DNA of 64,000 nucleotides, taken from contig NZ_JACHMM010000001.1 in assembly GCF_014204975.1 (NCBI RefSeq), positions 4,960,001-5,024,000 of the forward strand, in the 5' to 3' direction. Of the stretch, positions 57,831 through 64,000 are shown piece by piece. The stretch comes from Jiangella mangrovi (GTDB taxonomy: Bacteria; Actinomycetota; Actinomycetes; Jiangellales; Jiangellaceae). Below the pieces are notes generated by a model. It ran no database searches and was not told the DNA's origin. It saw nothing but the letters and a program-made list of their open reading frames with translations. The position numbers were made by a program, and so were the translations under genes. The first letter of the stretch is position 1, and the number at the start of each line of letters is the position of its first letter.

Positions 57831-57874
57831 ACACGATACTGACGTGGAACGCCCCGGATGGCCATACTCCGGTC

Positions 57875-58708
57875 ATGGAGCACAGTGTCGCGTATCCCAT
57901 CGAATCGGTCGGTAACGCCCTGCGCCTGATCCACCTGCTGCAGGACTCCGACGAGCTCCGCGTCACCGACGCCGCCCGCACCCTCGGCGTCGCTCCATCC
58001 ACGGCGCATCGCCTCATGACGATGCTCGTCCACCACGGTTTCGCGGAGCAGAACGCCCGCCGGACCTACCAGCGCGGCTGGGCGCTGCGCGGCGACCGGC
58101 ACCGCGCCGCCACCGAGGACATCATCGACGCCGCCCGGCTCCCCCTGGTCGAGCTGGGCCGGCGCATCGGCGAGACCGTGCACCTCGCCCGGCTCGAGGG
58201 CACCGCCGTCGTGTTCGTCGACGGCGTCGAGTCGCCCCGGCGGCACCAGGTCCACGTCGCGTCCCGCGCCGGGCTGTCGATGCTGGCCCACTGCACCGCC
58301 GCGGGCAAGGCGATCCTGGCCGGGCTGCAGCCGGCCGAGCTGGCCGCCCTCTACCCGCGCGGGCTGCCGCACACCTACGGCCCCGGTCCCTGCGACCTGG
58401 GCGCGCTGCAGCGCCAGCTGGCAGCGATCCGGCGGCTCGGCTACTCCGTCAACGACGAGGAGAGCGAACGCGGCCTCATCGGCGTCGGCGTCGCCCTGCG
58501 CGACCACGCCGGCCGGCCGGTTGCCGCCGTCGCGACCGGGATCCCGATCCTGCGCTGCCCCGACGCGCTCATCCCCGGCATCGCCGACGAGCTGACCCGC
58601 ACGGCGCGCGCTGTGGAGGCGTCGCTGGCCGGTGGCGCTTCGGCCGGGGTGGCGGCCGGGGCGGCGGGTGGGGTGGCGGCCGGGCCGCGCCGGTTGTCGG
58701 TGCTCTGA
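57875..58708 (+). CDS. IclR-family transcriptional regulator
   Basis: A 277-residue IclR protein with the winged helix V-G-N-A-L-R-L-I-H-L-L-Q, then L-G-V-A-P-S-T-A-H-R-L-M-T-M, and a C-terminal effector domain (C-T-A-A-G-K-A-I-L-A-G-L, then Y-S-V-N-D-E-E-S-E-R-G). The last 25 residues are a glycine/alanine tail. ATG 57875 follows CATACT (57863-57868) by 6 bases, giving a leaderless transcript, with CTGACG as a possible -35. It is divergent from the zinc dehydrogenase and followed by the MFS gene. Confidence 0.9.
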   Translation: MEHSVAYPIESVGNALRLIHLLQDSDELRVTDAARTLGVAPSTAHRLMTMLVHHGFAEQNARRTYQRGWALRGDRHRAATEDIIDAARLPLVELGRRIGETVHLARLEGTAVVFVDGVESPRRHQVHVASRAGLSMLAHCTAAGKAILAGLQPAELAALYPRGLPHTYGPGPCDLGALQRQLAAIRRLGYSVNDEESERGLIGVGVALRDHAGRPVAAVATGIPILRCPDALIPGIADELTRTARAVEASLAGGASAGVAAGAAGGVAAGPRRLSVL

Positions 58709-58709
58709 C

Positions 58710-60113
58710 TTGGAGCCCGCCTCTGCGCCGCCCCGCCGTGCCGGGGTGGCCATCGCGGTGCTGTGCCTCACCGGTGTCCTCACCGCCATGCAGCAGACGT
58801 TCGTCGTGCCGCTCCTGCCCGAACTGCCGGACCTGTTGTCGACGACGCCGACGGCCGCTTCGTGGCTGGTCACGGCGACGCTGATCGCCGGCGCCGTCGC
58901 GACCCCGGTGGCCGGCCAGCTGGCCGACACCTACGGCAAGCGGCTGCTGATCATGGGCTGCCTGTGCTGCGCCGTGGTGGGGTCCGTGGTGGGCGCGCTG
59001 AGCACGCACATCGGGCCGGCCATCGTGGCCCGGGCCCTGCAGGGCATCGGCGTCGCGACGATCCCCATCGGCATCGCGCTGATGCGCGACATCCTGCCGC
59101 CACGGCGGCTGCCGTTCGGCGTCGCGCTGCTGTCGGCGACGCTCGCGATCGGGTCGGGCGCGGGGCTGCCGCTGGCCGGACTGGTGGCGCGGTCGTACGA
59201 CTGGCACCTGATGTTCTGGCTGTCGGGCTTTCTCGGGGTGGTGCTGCTCGTCCTGGTGCCGCTGACGCTGCCACGGTCGGTCGTGCGGGCGCGGCCGAGC
59301 TTCGACCTGCTGGGCGCGCTGATGCTCGGGGCGGCTCTGACGGCGGCGCTGCTCGCGATCACCAAGGGCGCGGACTGGGGCTGGACGTCGTGGGCGACGG
59401 TGTCGTGTGTGGTCGGGGCGGTGGTCGTGTTCGCTGCGTGGGTGCCGGTCGAGCGGCGCGCCCCGAACCCCGTCGTCGATCTGCGGACCCTGCTGCAGCC
59501 GCGCATCGTCGTCGTCAACGTCGCGTCGACCCTGGTCGGGTTCGCGATGTTCGTGAACCTGCTGAGCACGACCCAGTTCCTGCAGATGCCGCGGAGCACC
59601 GGCTACGGCCAGGCCCTCGACGTCGTCGAGACCGGGCTGGTGATGGCGCCGGTCGCGGCGGTGTTCGGCGCGCTCGCCCCGGTGGCGGCCGCGCTGATCC
59701 GGCGCTACGGCGCGGAGGCCGTGCTGCTGTGCGGCTGCGTGGTGATGGCCGCGACCTACCTCGCCCGGATCGCGCTGGACCGGCACCCGTGGCAGGTCGT
59801 GGCCGGCGCCTGCCTGGTCGCGGTCGGGACGGCGCTGACGTTCGCCGCGATGCCCGCTTTGGTGATGAGCGCGGTGCCGGTGCACCAGACGGCGTCGGCG
59901 AACGGCATCAACTCACTACTGCGTTCGGTTGGGACCTCGCTCGGCTCGGCCGTCGTGGCGGCGGTGCTGACGCTGCTCGTGGTGACGACGGCGGACGGCA
60001 CCTTCCCCAGCGAGGACGCCTTCGTCGTGGTCTTCGTGATGTCCGCGGTCGCGGCGTCCGCTGCCGCCGTCCTCGCGGGAGTCCTGACGATCATGCGCCG
60101 CCGCGGCCCGTGA
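58710..60113 (+). CDS. Major facilitator superfamily exporter (EmrB/QacA-like)
   Basis: A protein of about 467 residues with 14 predicted helices. The DHA2-type motif G-x-L-A-D-x-x-G-K/R is present as G-Q-L-A-D-T-Y-G-K-R (near 74), and motif C reads G-S-G-A-G-L-P-L-A-G. The usual acidic residues in the first helices are replaced (M-Q-Q-T-F-V-V-P-L). The start is uncertain: TTG 58710 lies 1 base after the IclR stop and gives a typical N-terminus; GTG 58746 is an alternative. It may export the inducer or a product of the neighbouring cluster. Confidence 0.85.
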   Translation: MEPASAPPRRAGVAIAVLCLTGVLTAMQQTFVVPLLPELPDLLSTTPTAASWLVTATLIAGAVATPVAGQLADTYGKRLLIMGCLCCAVVGSVVGALSTHIGPAIVARALQGIGVATIPIGIALMRDILPPRRLPFGVALLSATLAIGSGAGLPLAGLVARSYDWHLMFWLSGFLGVVLLVLVPLTLPRSVVRARPSFDLLGALMLGAALTAALLAITKGADWGWTSWATVSCVVGAVVVFAAWVPVERRAPNPVVDLRTLLQPRIVVVNVASTLVGFAMFVNLLSTTQFLQMPRSTGYGQALDVVETGLVMAPVAAVFGALAPVAAALIRRYGAEAVLLCGCVVMAATYLARIALDRHPWQVVAGACLVAVGTALTFAAMPALVMSAVPVHQTASANGINSLLRSVGTSLGSAVVAAVLTLLVVTTADGTFPSEDAFVVVFVMSAVAASAAAVLAGVLTIMRRRGP

Positions 60114-60130
60114 ACCCCGTGCCTCCGGCT

Positions 60131-60595
60131 CTAGTAGACGCCCATCCCGGGAATCGCCTTCTCGGCCATCTCGACGATCGCGGCCGCCTTCTCGAGATCC
60201 TCGGCCACCTCGTCAGGCGTAACCGCGGGACGCTCGGGCGACGGGTACTCGACATCGTTGCGGCGCGCGCGCATCCGGTTGAACGGCCGCACGATCTTCC
60301 CGAGCGGGGGATCGAGCTGTGCGGAGACGGCCTGATAGACGGCGATGTGCCCGCCGCGAGTGGTGGCGCGCAGACCCTGGTTGGCCAGAATCGCCGTCAT
60401 CGACTTCCTCGCGGCGTCGTACATCAGGCCGTACGCCCCGGCGGGATCGGTCTCGCGGAGCAGTTCCGCGGACGCCAGGTGAGCCCGGGCGGTCGTGAGC
60501 AACGCGGCCACATGGGCCTCGTCCGGCCGCACGCGTTCCAGTTCTCCCGCGCTCATCATCTGCTCGATGGTCGCCTCGCCCCGTGGCCATCTCAT
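60131..60595 (-). CDS. HEPN-domain toxin-like protein
   Basis: A 154-residue helical protein of the HEPN class. It has A-H-L-A-S-A-E-L-L near 42, Y-D-A-A-R-K-S-M-T-A-I-L-A near 62, and R-A-R-R-N-D-V-E-Y (near 116), the Rx4-6 [ND]-x-x-[HY]-type signature where Arg and Tyr/His form the catalytic or AMP-accepting site. It overlaps the nucleotidyltransferase gene by ATGA. HEPN/MNT pairs are toxin-antitoxin systems in which the MNT partner AMPylates the HEPN toxin; a defence role is also possible. The last 40 residues are acidic. Confidence 0.85.
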   Translation of the reverse strand: MRWPRGEATIEQMMSAGELERVRPDEAHVAALLTTARAHLASAELLRETDPAGAYGLMYDAARKSMTAILANQGLRATTRGGHIAVYQAVSAQLDPPLGKIVRPFNRMRARRNDVEYPSPERPAVTPDEVAEDLEKAAAIVEMAEKAIPGMGVY

Positions 60596-61188
60596 GCCGG
60601 TGCGCTCTCCCGTACGTCGAGTTCGACGATCGGCCGCGACCTGACCGTCGCGACGAACCCCGCGGGCTCCGGGTCGTCCCAGACCTCTGCCGAGATCTGC
60701 CGTATGTTGACCTCGCGCCCCAACTGCTGGCGTGCTGCCGCCGCGACGTCGTACAGATCGTCGCGATCCGGCGTTCCGACCACCAGGACGTCGACGTCGT
60801 TCGGCGGTTCTCCGCCATGGCCCTGGTAGCGGGCTGCCCAGGACCCGTAGACGTAGGCTCGGAGAACGCCGGGGAAACCACTGAGCAGGCCTGTCAGCAC
60901 CGGAATCGGGCCGTAGGTGACTGCCAGCAGGTCGGCGAGCGGCTGGAAGACGGCGGTGTCGGTGCGTGCCTGGACGAGCCGGCTCCGCCCGACATGCGAG
61001 TCGGTCAGCAAACCGGCCTCGACCAGCCGATCGGCCTCGCGATGAATCGTGCTGACGCTCACGCCGAGCCGGCGCGCCAGATCGGTGAGCGAGTGCCGTT
61101 CCTCCGGGTGAAGATAGAGCCAAGCCAGCAGCACACCCTGGGTCTGCGTCCGCAGCAGCGGAAGCAGGGATGGCGCCGACATTTTCAT
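60592..61188 (-). CDS. MNT nucleotidyltransferase antitoxin with N-terminal winged helix
   Basis: A 198-residue protein in two domains. Residues 15-75 are a MarR/ArsR-like winged helix (S-L-T-D-L-A-R-R-L-G-V-S-V-S-T-I-H-R-E). Residues 95-180 are a minimal nucleotidyltransferase with Y-G-S-W-A-A-R and the catalytic pair N-D-V-D-V-L-V. So one protein can both bind DNA and modify its partner HEPN. The start at 61188 is favoured because TATATT (-10) and TTGACG (-35) lie at the right spacing with the transcript starting at this ATG; earlier and later ATGs are possible. The promoter and start are covered by a 16-base-arm inverted repeat, probably its own operator. It overlaps the HEPN start (ATGA). 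Confidence 0.85.
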   Translation of the reverse strand: MKMSAPSLLPLLRTQTQGVLLAWLYLHPEERHSLTDLARRLGVSVSTIHREADRLVEAGLLTDSHVGRSRLVQARTDTAVFQPLADLLAVTYGPIPVLTGLLSGFPGVLRAYVYGSWAARYQGHGGEPPNDVDVLVVGTPDRDDLYDVAAAARQQLGREVNIRQISAEVWDDPEPAGFVATVRSRPIVELDVRESAPA

Positions 61189-61219
61189 AACATGCAATAT
61201 ATGTTGCAGGTTATGAAAA
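61182..61219. promoter_or_regulatory. Autoregulatory palindrome of the MNT/HEPN pair
   Basis: Arms TTTTCATAACATGCAA (61182-61197) and TTGCAGGTTATGAAAA (61204-61219) pair at 15 of 16 positions around TATATG. It is far more AT-rich than its surroundings and covers both the -10 element and the start codon. Confidence 0.75.
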
Positions 61220-61225
61220 CGTCAA
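61196..61225 (-). promoter_or_regulatory. Promoter of the MNT/HEPN operon (leaderless)
   Basis: On the minus strand TTGACG (61225-61220), 18-base spacer, TATATT (61201-61196). The start site, 7 bases on, coincides with the A of ATG 61188. Confidence 0.6.
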
Positions 61226-61249
61226 GCCTCATGAACAGCGGGCGGTCCG

Positions 61250-62242
61250 TCAGGGAACCTCGTGGCAGGCGACGAACTGGCCGTCGGCCTTGGCCTCCAG
61301 GACGGGTTCCTCCGCCGCGCAGCGGTCGGTCGCCAACGGGCACCTCGTGCGGAACCGGCAGCCGCTCGGCGGGTCGATCGGCGACGGGAGATCCTGCGCA
61401 GCGGCCGACCCGCGGACCGGCGCCACCCGGCTCGCACTCACGACGGGCACCGACTCGAGCAGCAGCCGCGTGTACGGATGGTGCGTCACCGGCCGGTCCA
61501 GCACACCGACGTCCAGGACCTCGCACACCTTGCCGAGGTACATGACGAGCACGCGGTCGCTGATGTTCTTCACCGCCGCCAGGTCGTGCGCGATGAACAG
61601 CATGCTCAGCCGCCGCTCGCCCTTGGCCGTGCGCAGCAGGTTGAGCAGCTGCGCCTGCACCGACACGTCGAGGCTGGCCAGGATCTCGTCGCAGATGAGC
61701 AGCTCGGGCTCCATGACGAGGGCGCGGGCGATGGACACCCGCTGGCACTGGCCGCCGGAGAGCTCGTGCGGGCGGCGGTTCCAGACGACGTCGGGATCGA
61801 GGCCTACGGCGTCCAGGACCGACCGGGCCGCAGCCGAACGCGAGGACGCCGATCCCTGCCCCCAGATCGACGCGCCCTCCTGCACCAGGTCCTTCACCTT
61901 GCGGCGGGGGTTGAGCGACGAGACGGGGTCCTGGAACACGATCTGCATGGCGACCCGGCTGCGGCGCAGCGCGCCGGCGTCCAGCTCCCCGAGCGATACC
62001 GAGCCCAGCCGGACCCGTCCCGACACCGGCGCCGGCAGGTGCATGACGGCGCGCGCGACGGACGACTTGCCGCAGCCGGACTCGCCGACGATCCCCAGCG
62101 TCTCGCCGGGCAGCACGTCGAAGCTCACGCCCGACACCGCCCGCACGGTGTGCCCGCCCTTGGTGCGGAACTCCACCACCAGGTCCTCGACGGTCAGCCG
62201 CGCGTCGTGCTCGCGCAGGTGCGCGGTCCCGGTTCCAGCCAT
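61250..62242 (-). CDS. Peptide ABC transporter ATPase (OppF/DppF type)
   Basis: A 330-residue ATPase: Walker A G-E-S-G-C-G-K-S-S (about 53-61), signature L-S-G-G-Q-C-Q-R-V-S-I, and C-terminal oligopeptide-ABC domain with the cysteine-containing R-C-P-L-A-T-D-R-C. Walker B is L-L-I-C-D-E-I-L-A-S-L-D where the family has D-E-P-T-S-A-L-D; the Pro/Thr to Ile/Leu change is unusual, as is Cys in the signature. The start shares a base with the OppD-type stop (TGATG). With its partner it drives import of a peptide or similar compound. Confidence 0.9.
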   Translation of the reverse strand: MAGTGTAHLREHDARLTVEDLVVEFRTKGGHTVRAVSGVSFDVLPGETLGIVGESGCGKSSVARAVMHLPAPVSGRVRLGSVSLGELDAGALRRSRVAMQIVFQDPVSSLNPRRKVKDLVQEGASIWGQGSASSRSAAARSVLDAVGLDPDVVWNRRPHELSGGQCQRVSIARALVMEPELLICDEILASLDVSVQAQLLNLLRTAKGERRLSMLFIAHDLAAVKNISDRVLVMYLGKVCEVLDVGVLDRPVTHHPYTRLLLESVPVVSASRVAPVRGSAAAQDLPSPIDPPSGCRFRTRCPLATDRCAAEEPVLEAKADGQFVACHEVP

Positions 62243-63267
62243 CAGCCCTCTCCCCTCGATCCGGCGACGACGGCGTCAGCTGAAGCTTCCGCTCCCACCG
62301 GGTGATAGCAGGCCAGCTCGCGCCCGTCGCCCGACGTGACCAACGGTGGCGCCGTCGCGCGGCAGTCGTCGGCGGCGTGGAGGCAGCGCGGCGCGAAGTG
62401 GCAGCCGCCGGTCCAGCGGGCGAGGTCCGGCGGACGGCCCGGGATGGTCGACAGCACCATATGCGCCGGCCCGTCCAGCCGCGGCAGCGACGCCAGCAGG
62501 CCGCGCGCATAAGGGTGGCGCTGCCCGCCGAAGAAGGCCAGCGCGGCCGCGCTCTCGACGATCCGCCCGCCGTACATGACGGCGACGCGGTCGCTACGCC
62601 CGGCGACGACGCCGAGGTCGTGGCTGATGAGGACGGCCGCCATGCGCCGCTCCTCGCAGAGAATCGTGAGCAGGTCGAGCACCTGCCGCTGCACGGTGAC
62701 GTCCAGCGCCGTCGTCGGCTCGTCGGCGATGAGCAGCTTGGGGTCGCACGACAGCGCCATCGCGATCATCACCCGCTGGCGCATGCCGCCGGACAGCTCG
62801 TGCGGGTACTGGTCGAACCGGCGGGCGGCCTCGGGGATGCGGACGGTGTCGAGCAGCTCGATCGCCCGCTGCCTGGCCTGCGCGCGGTCCAGGCGCTGGT
62901 GCCGTCGCAACGTTTCAGTGAGGTGCACGCCGATCCGCTTGACCGGGTTCAGCGAACTCAGCGGGTCCTGGAAGACCATCGCGATCTCGGCGCCCAGCAG
63001 CGCCCGCCGCCGCTTGGCCGGCGCCCGCAGCAGGTCCTCGCCCTCGAGCTCGACGGCGCCGTGCACGTCGACGGTGCGCGACGGCGTGACCAGGCCCATG
63101 ATCGTCCGCCCGAGCACGGACTTGCCGGACCCGGACTCGCCCACGAGGCCCAGCGTCTGCCCGGCCGCCAGCTCGAAGCTCACGCCGTCGACCGCGGGGA
63201 CGTCACCGCGCGGCGTGTGGAAGACGGTGTGCAGGTCGCGGACCCGCAGGAGGGTTGTCGTCGTCAC
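62242..63267 (-). CDS. Peptide ABC transporter ATPase (OppD/DppD type)
   Basis: A 341-residue ATPase: Walker A G-E-S-G-S-G-K-S-V (about 44-52), signature L-S-G-G-M-R-Q-R-V-M-I, Walker B L-L-I-A-D-E-P-T-T-A-L-D, and the C-terminal peptide-transporter domain with C-H-F-A-P-R-C. The GTG start overlaps the permease stop (GTGA); an in-frame upstream start would run into the permease. The downstream partner differs in Walker B, so the two ATPases may not be equal. Confidence 0.92.
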   Translation of the reverse strand: MTTTTLLRVRDLHTVFHTPRGDVPAVDGVSFELAAGQTLGLVGESGSGKSVLGRTIMGLVTPSRTVDVHGAVELEGEDLLRAPAKRRRALLGAEIAMVFQDPLSSLNPVKRIGVHLTETLRRHQRLDRAQARQRAIELLDTVRIPEAARRFDQYPHELSGGMRQRVMIAMALSCDPKLLIADEPTTALDVTVQRQVLDLLTILCEERRMAAVLISHDLGVVAGRSDRVAVMYGGRIVESAAALAFFGGQRHPYARGLLASLPRLDGPAHMVLSTIPGRPPDLARWTGGCHFAPRCLHAADDCRATAPPLVTSGDGRELACYHPVGAEASADAVVAGSRGEG

Positions 63268-64000
63268 AGCTTCACCTGCCTGGTGTCCCACCGGCCGCGC
63301 AGCCGCTCGCCGATGAGGTTGAAGGAGAAGACGGTGAGGAACAGCGCCACGGCCGGGACGACGACCAGGAACGGGTGCTGCTCCATGACGCCGGCCTGGC
63401 CCTCGGAGATCATGTTGCCCCAGGTCGGGCGCGGTGCCTGGATGCCGATGCCGAGGAAGCTCAGCGACGCCTCGGCGACGATCAGCGCGGAGATGTAGAT
63501 CATGCCGAGCGGGATGATCGAGAGCGCGACGTTGGGCAGCAGCTCGCGGACGATGATCCGGCTGCGGCGCGCGCCGAGGGCCCGGGCGACGGTGACGTAC
63601 TCACGCTGGGCGAGCGCCAGGGTGTTGGCCCGCGCGACCCGGATCATGCCCGGCGTCGCCACCAGCGCCAGCGCGATCGCCATGGTGAACGGCGTCGGGC
63701 GCAGCACGCTGGCCAGCGCGATCAGCATGATGAGCGTCGGGACGGCGAGCAGCGAGTTGGTGACGATCCCGACGACGACGTCGACCTTGCCGCGCAGGTA
63801 CCCGGCGGTGATGCCGATCAGCCCGCCGACCGTCATGCCGATGAGGACGGCGGCCGTGCAGACGGTCAGCGAGATGCGGGCGCCGTAGATGACCCGGGCC
63901 AGCAGGTCCAGGCCGAGCGCGTTGGTGCCCAGCGGGTGCGACGAGCCCAGGTCGGGCCTTGCGTAGATCGGCTCGGCGAGGGTGAGCGCGGAGTCCTCGT
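63264..64000 (-). CDS. Peptide ABC transporter permease (DppC/OppC type), N-terminus outside window
   Basis: C-terminal 245 residues of a permease whose start lies past the right end. The first visible part, H-P-L-G-T-N-A-L-G-L-D-L-L-A-R-V-I-Y-G-A, is the conserved entry of the DppC domain. Five helices follow. The EAA loop is T-V-A-R-A-L-G-A-R-R-S-R-I, followed by R-E-L-L-P-N-V, which is the typical A-x-A-x-G-x-x-x-x-x-I-I-x-R-H-x-L-P pattern. The ATPases overlap its end. The rest of the transporter (DppB-type permease and perhaps its binding protein) is probably beyond the window. Confidence 0.9.
   Translation of the reverse strand, partial: EDSALTLAEPIYARPDLGSSHPLGTNALGLDLLARVIYGARISLTVCTAAVLIGMTVGGLIGITAGYLRGKVDVVVGIVTNSLLAVPTLIMLIALASVLRPTPFTMAIALALVATPGMIRVARANTLALAQREYVTVARALGARRSRIIVRELLPNVALSIIPLGMIYISALIVAEASLSFLGIGIQAPRPTWGNMISEGQAGVMEQHPFLVVVPAVALFLTVFSFNLIGERLRGRWDTRQVKL

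Larger units (their letters stand above)
57542..57874. other. Divergent spacer (333 bases) rich in palindromes
   Basis: No gene fits here. It holds hairpins at 57559-57580 (GCCGGCC/GGCCGGC) and 57662-57678 (CTCGAC/GTCGAG), and palindromes at 57720, 57744, 57781 (AGAAC-GCG-GTTCT) and 57818. Those nearer the IclR gene are probable regulator sites for the two divergent genes. Confidence 0.6.

Overview
This 64 kb window is very GC-rich, with start/stop-overlapping genes (ATGA, GTGA) throughout. It carries a maleylpyruvate isomerase of the type that uses mycothiol, a thiol made by actinomycetes. Together with lipoproteins, Tat signals and many LacI/GntR/TetR/IclR regulators, this points to a soil or plant-associated actinomycete. 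A Jiangella-like organism is plausible, but that is inference. I see no rRNA, tRNA, CRISPR array, transposase or phage gene.

Layout. 1-2.6 kb: the end of a sugar ABC transporter operon (binding protein, ATPase, one permease). 2.6-13.4 kb: single genes, namely a lipoprotein, a secreted BNR/sortilin-type propeller, a DUF937 protein, a secreted metallophosphoesterase fused to a PQQ-type propeller, a CBS-domain protein, an ArsR/SRPBCC pair and a large secreted alpha/beta hydrolase. 13.5-27.4 kb: a carbohydrate-type catabolic locus. Its two minus-strand operons are (a) ROK kinase, SIS protein, SDR, FAD oxidoreductase, sugar ABC importer and 2-hydroxyacid dehydrogenase, and (b) Tat-exported beta-helix protein, secreted beta-propeller and phosphotriesterase-family hydrolase. 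A GntR/HutC gene lies between them. The same inverted repeat (GTCTA-N6-TAGAC type) sits at the promoter of both operons, so the whole block looks like one regulon. Its substrate is unknown.

27.5-32.2 kb: a TetR/SDR divergent pair, a MazEF-type toxin-antitoxin pair, a lipoprotein, and a YCII(DGPF)/ECF42-type sigma-factor pair. 32.2-39.4 kb: a fructan regulon, with PfkB kinase and LacI repressor divergent from a secreted GH32 enzyme and a ribose/fructose-type ABC importer. Two near-identical operators lie between the divergent arms. The importer ATPase gene appears frameshifted at its 5' end. 39.4-42.6 kb: three coupled genes for small membrane-anchored proteins of unknown role and a convergent polytopic membrane protein. 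42.6-46.4 kb: repeat-rich spacer, EEP-family hydrolase, shikimate-dehydrogenase-like gene, TetR and esterase.

46.4-51.1 kb: a complete gentisate pathway (FAD hydroxylase, gentisate dioxygenase, maleylpyruvate isomerase, fumarylpyruvate hydrolase) with an IclR regulator. 51.2-60.1 kb: a second catabolic cluster (FAD oxidoreductase, SDR, dihydroxyphthalate-decarboxylase-like protein, family-5 binding protein, zinc dehydrogenase, IclR, MFS exporter). 60.1-61.2 kb: a HEPN/MNT toxin-antitoxin pair whose nucleotidyltransferase carries an N-terminal winged helix. A 16-bp-arm palindrome covers its promoter and apparent leaderless start. 61.2-64 kb: a dipeptide/oligopeptide ABC transporter (two ATPases and a truncated permease) running off the end.

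Across the window, intergenic hairpins are common. A palindrome family (TGACACGTGTCA and the related AACGTTTC/AACGTGTC) recurs inside and between genes, and several genes appear to be leaderless.
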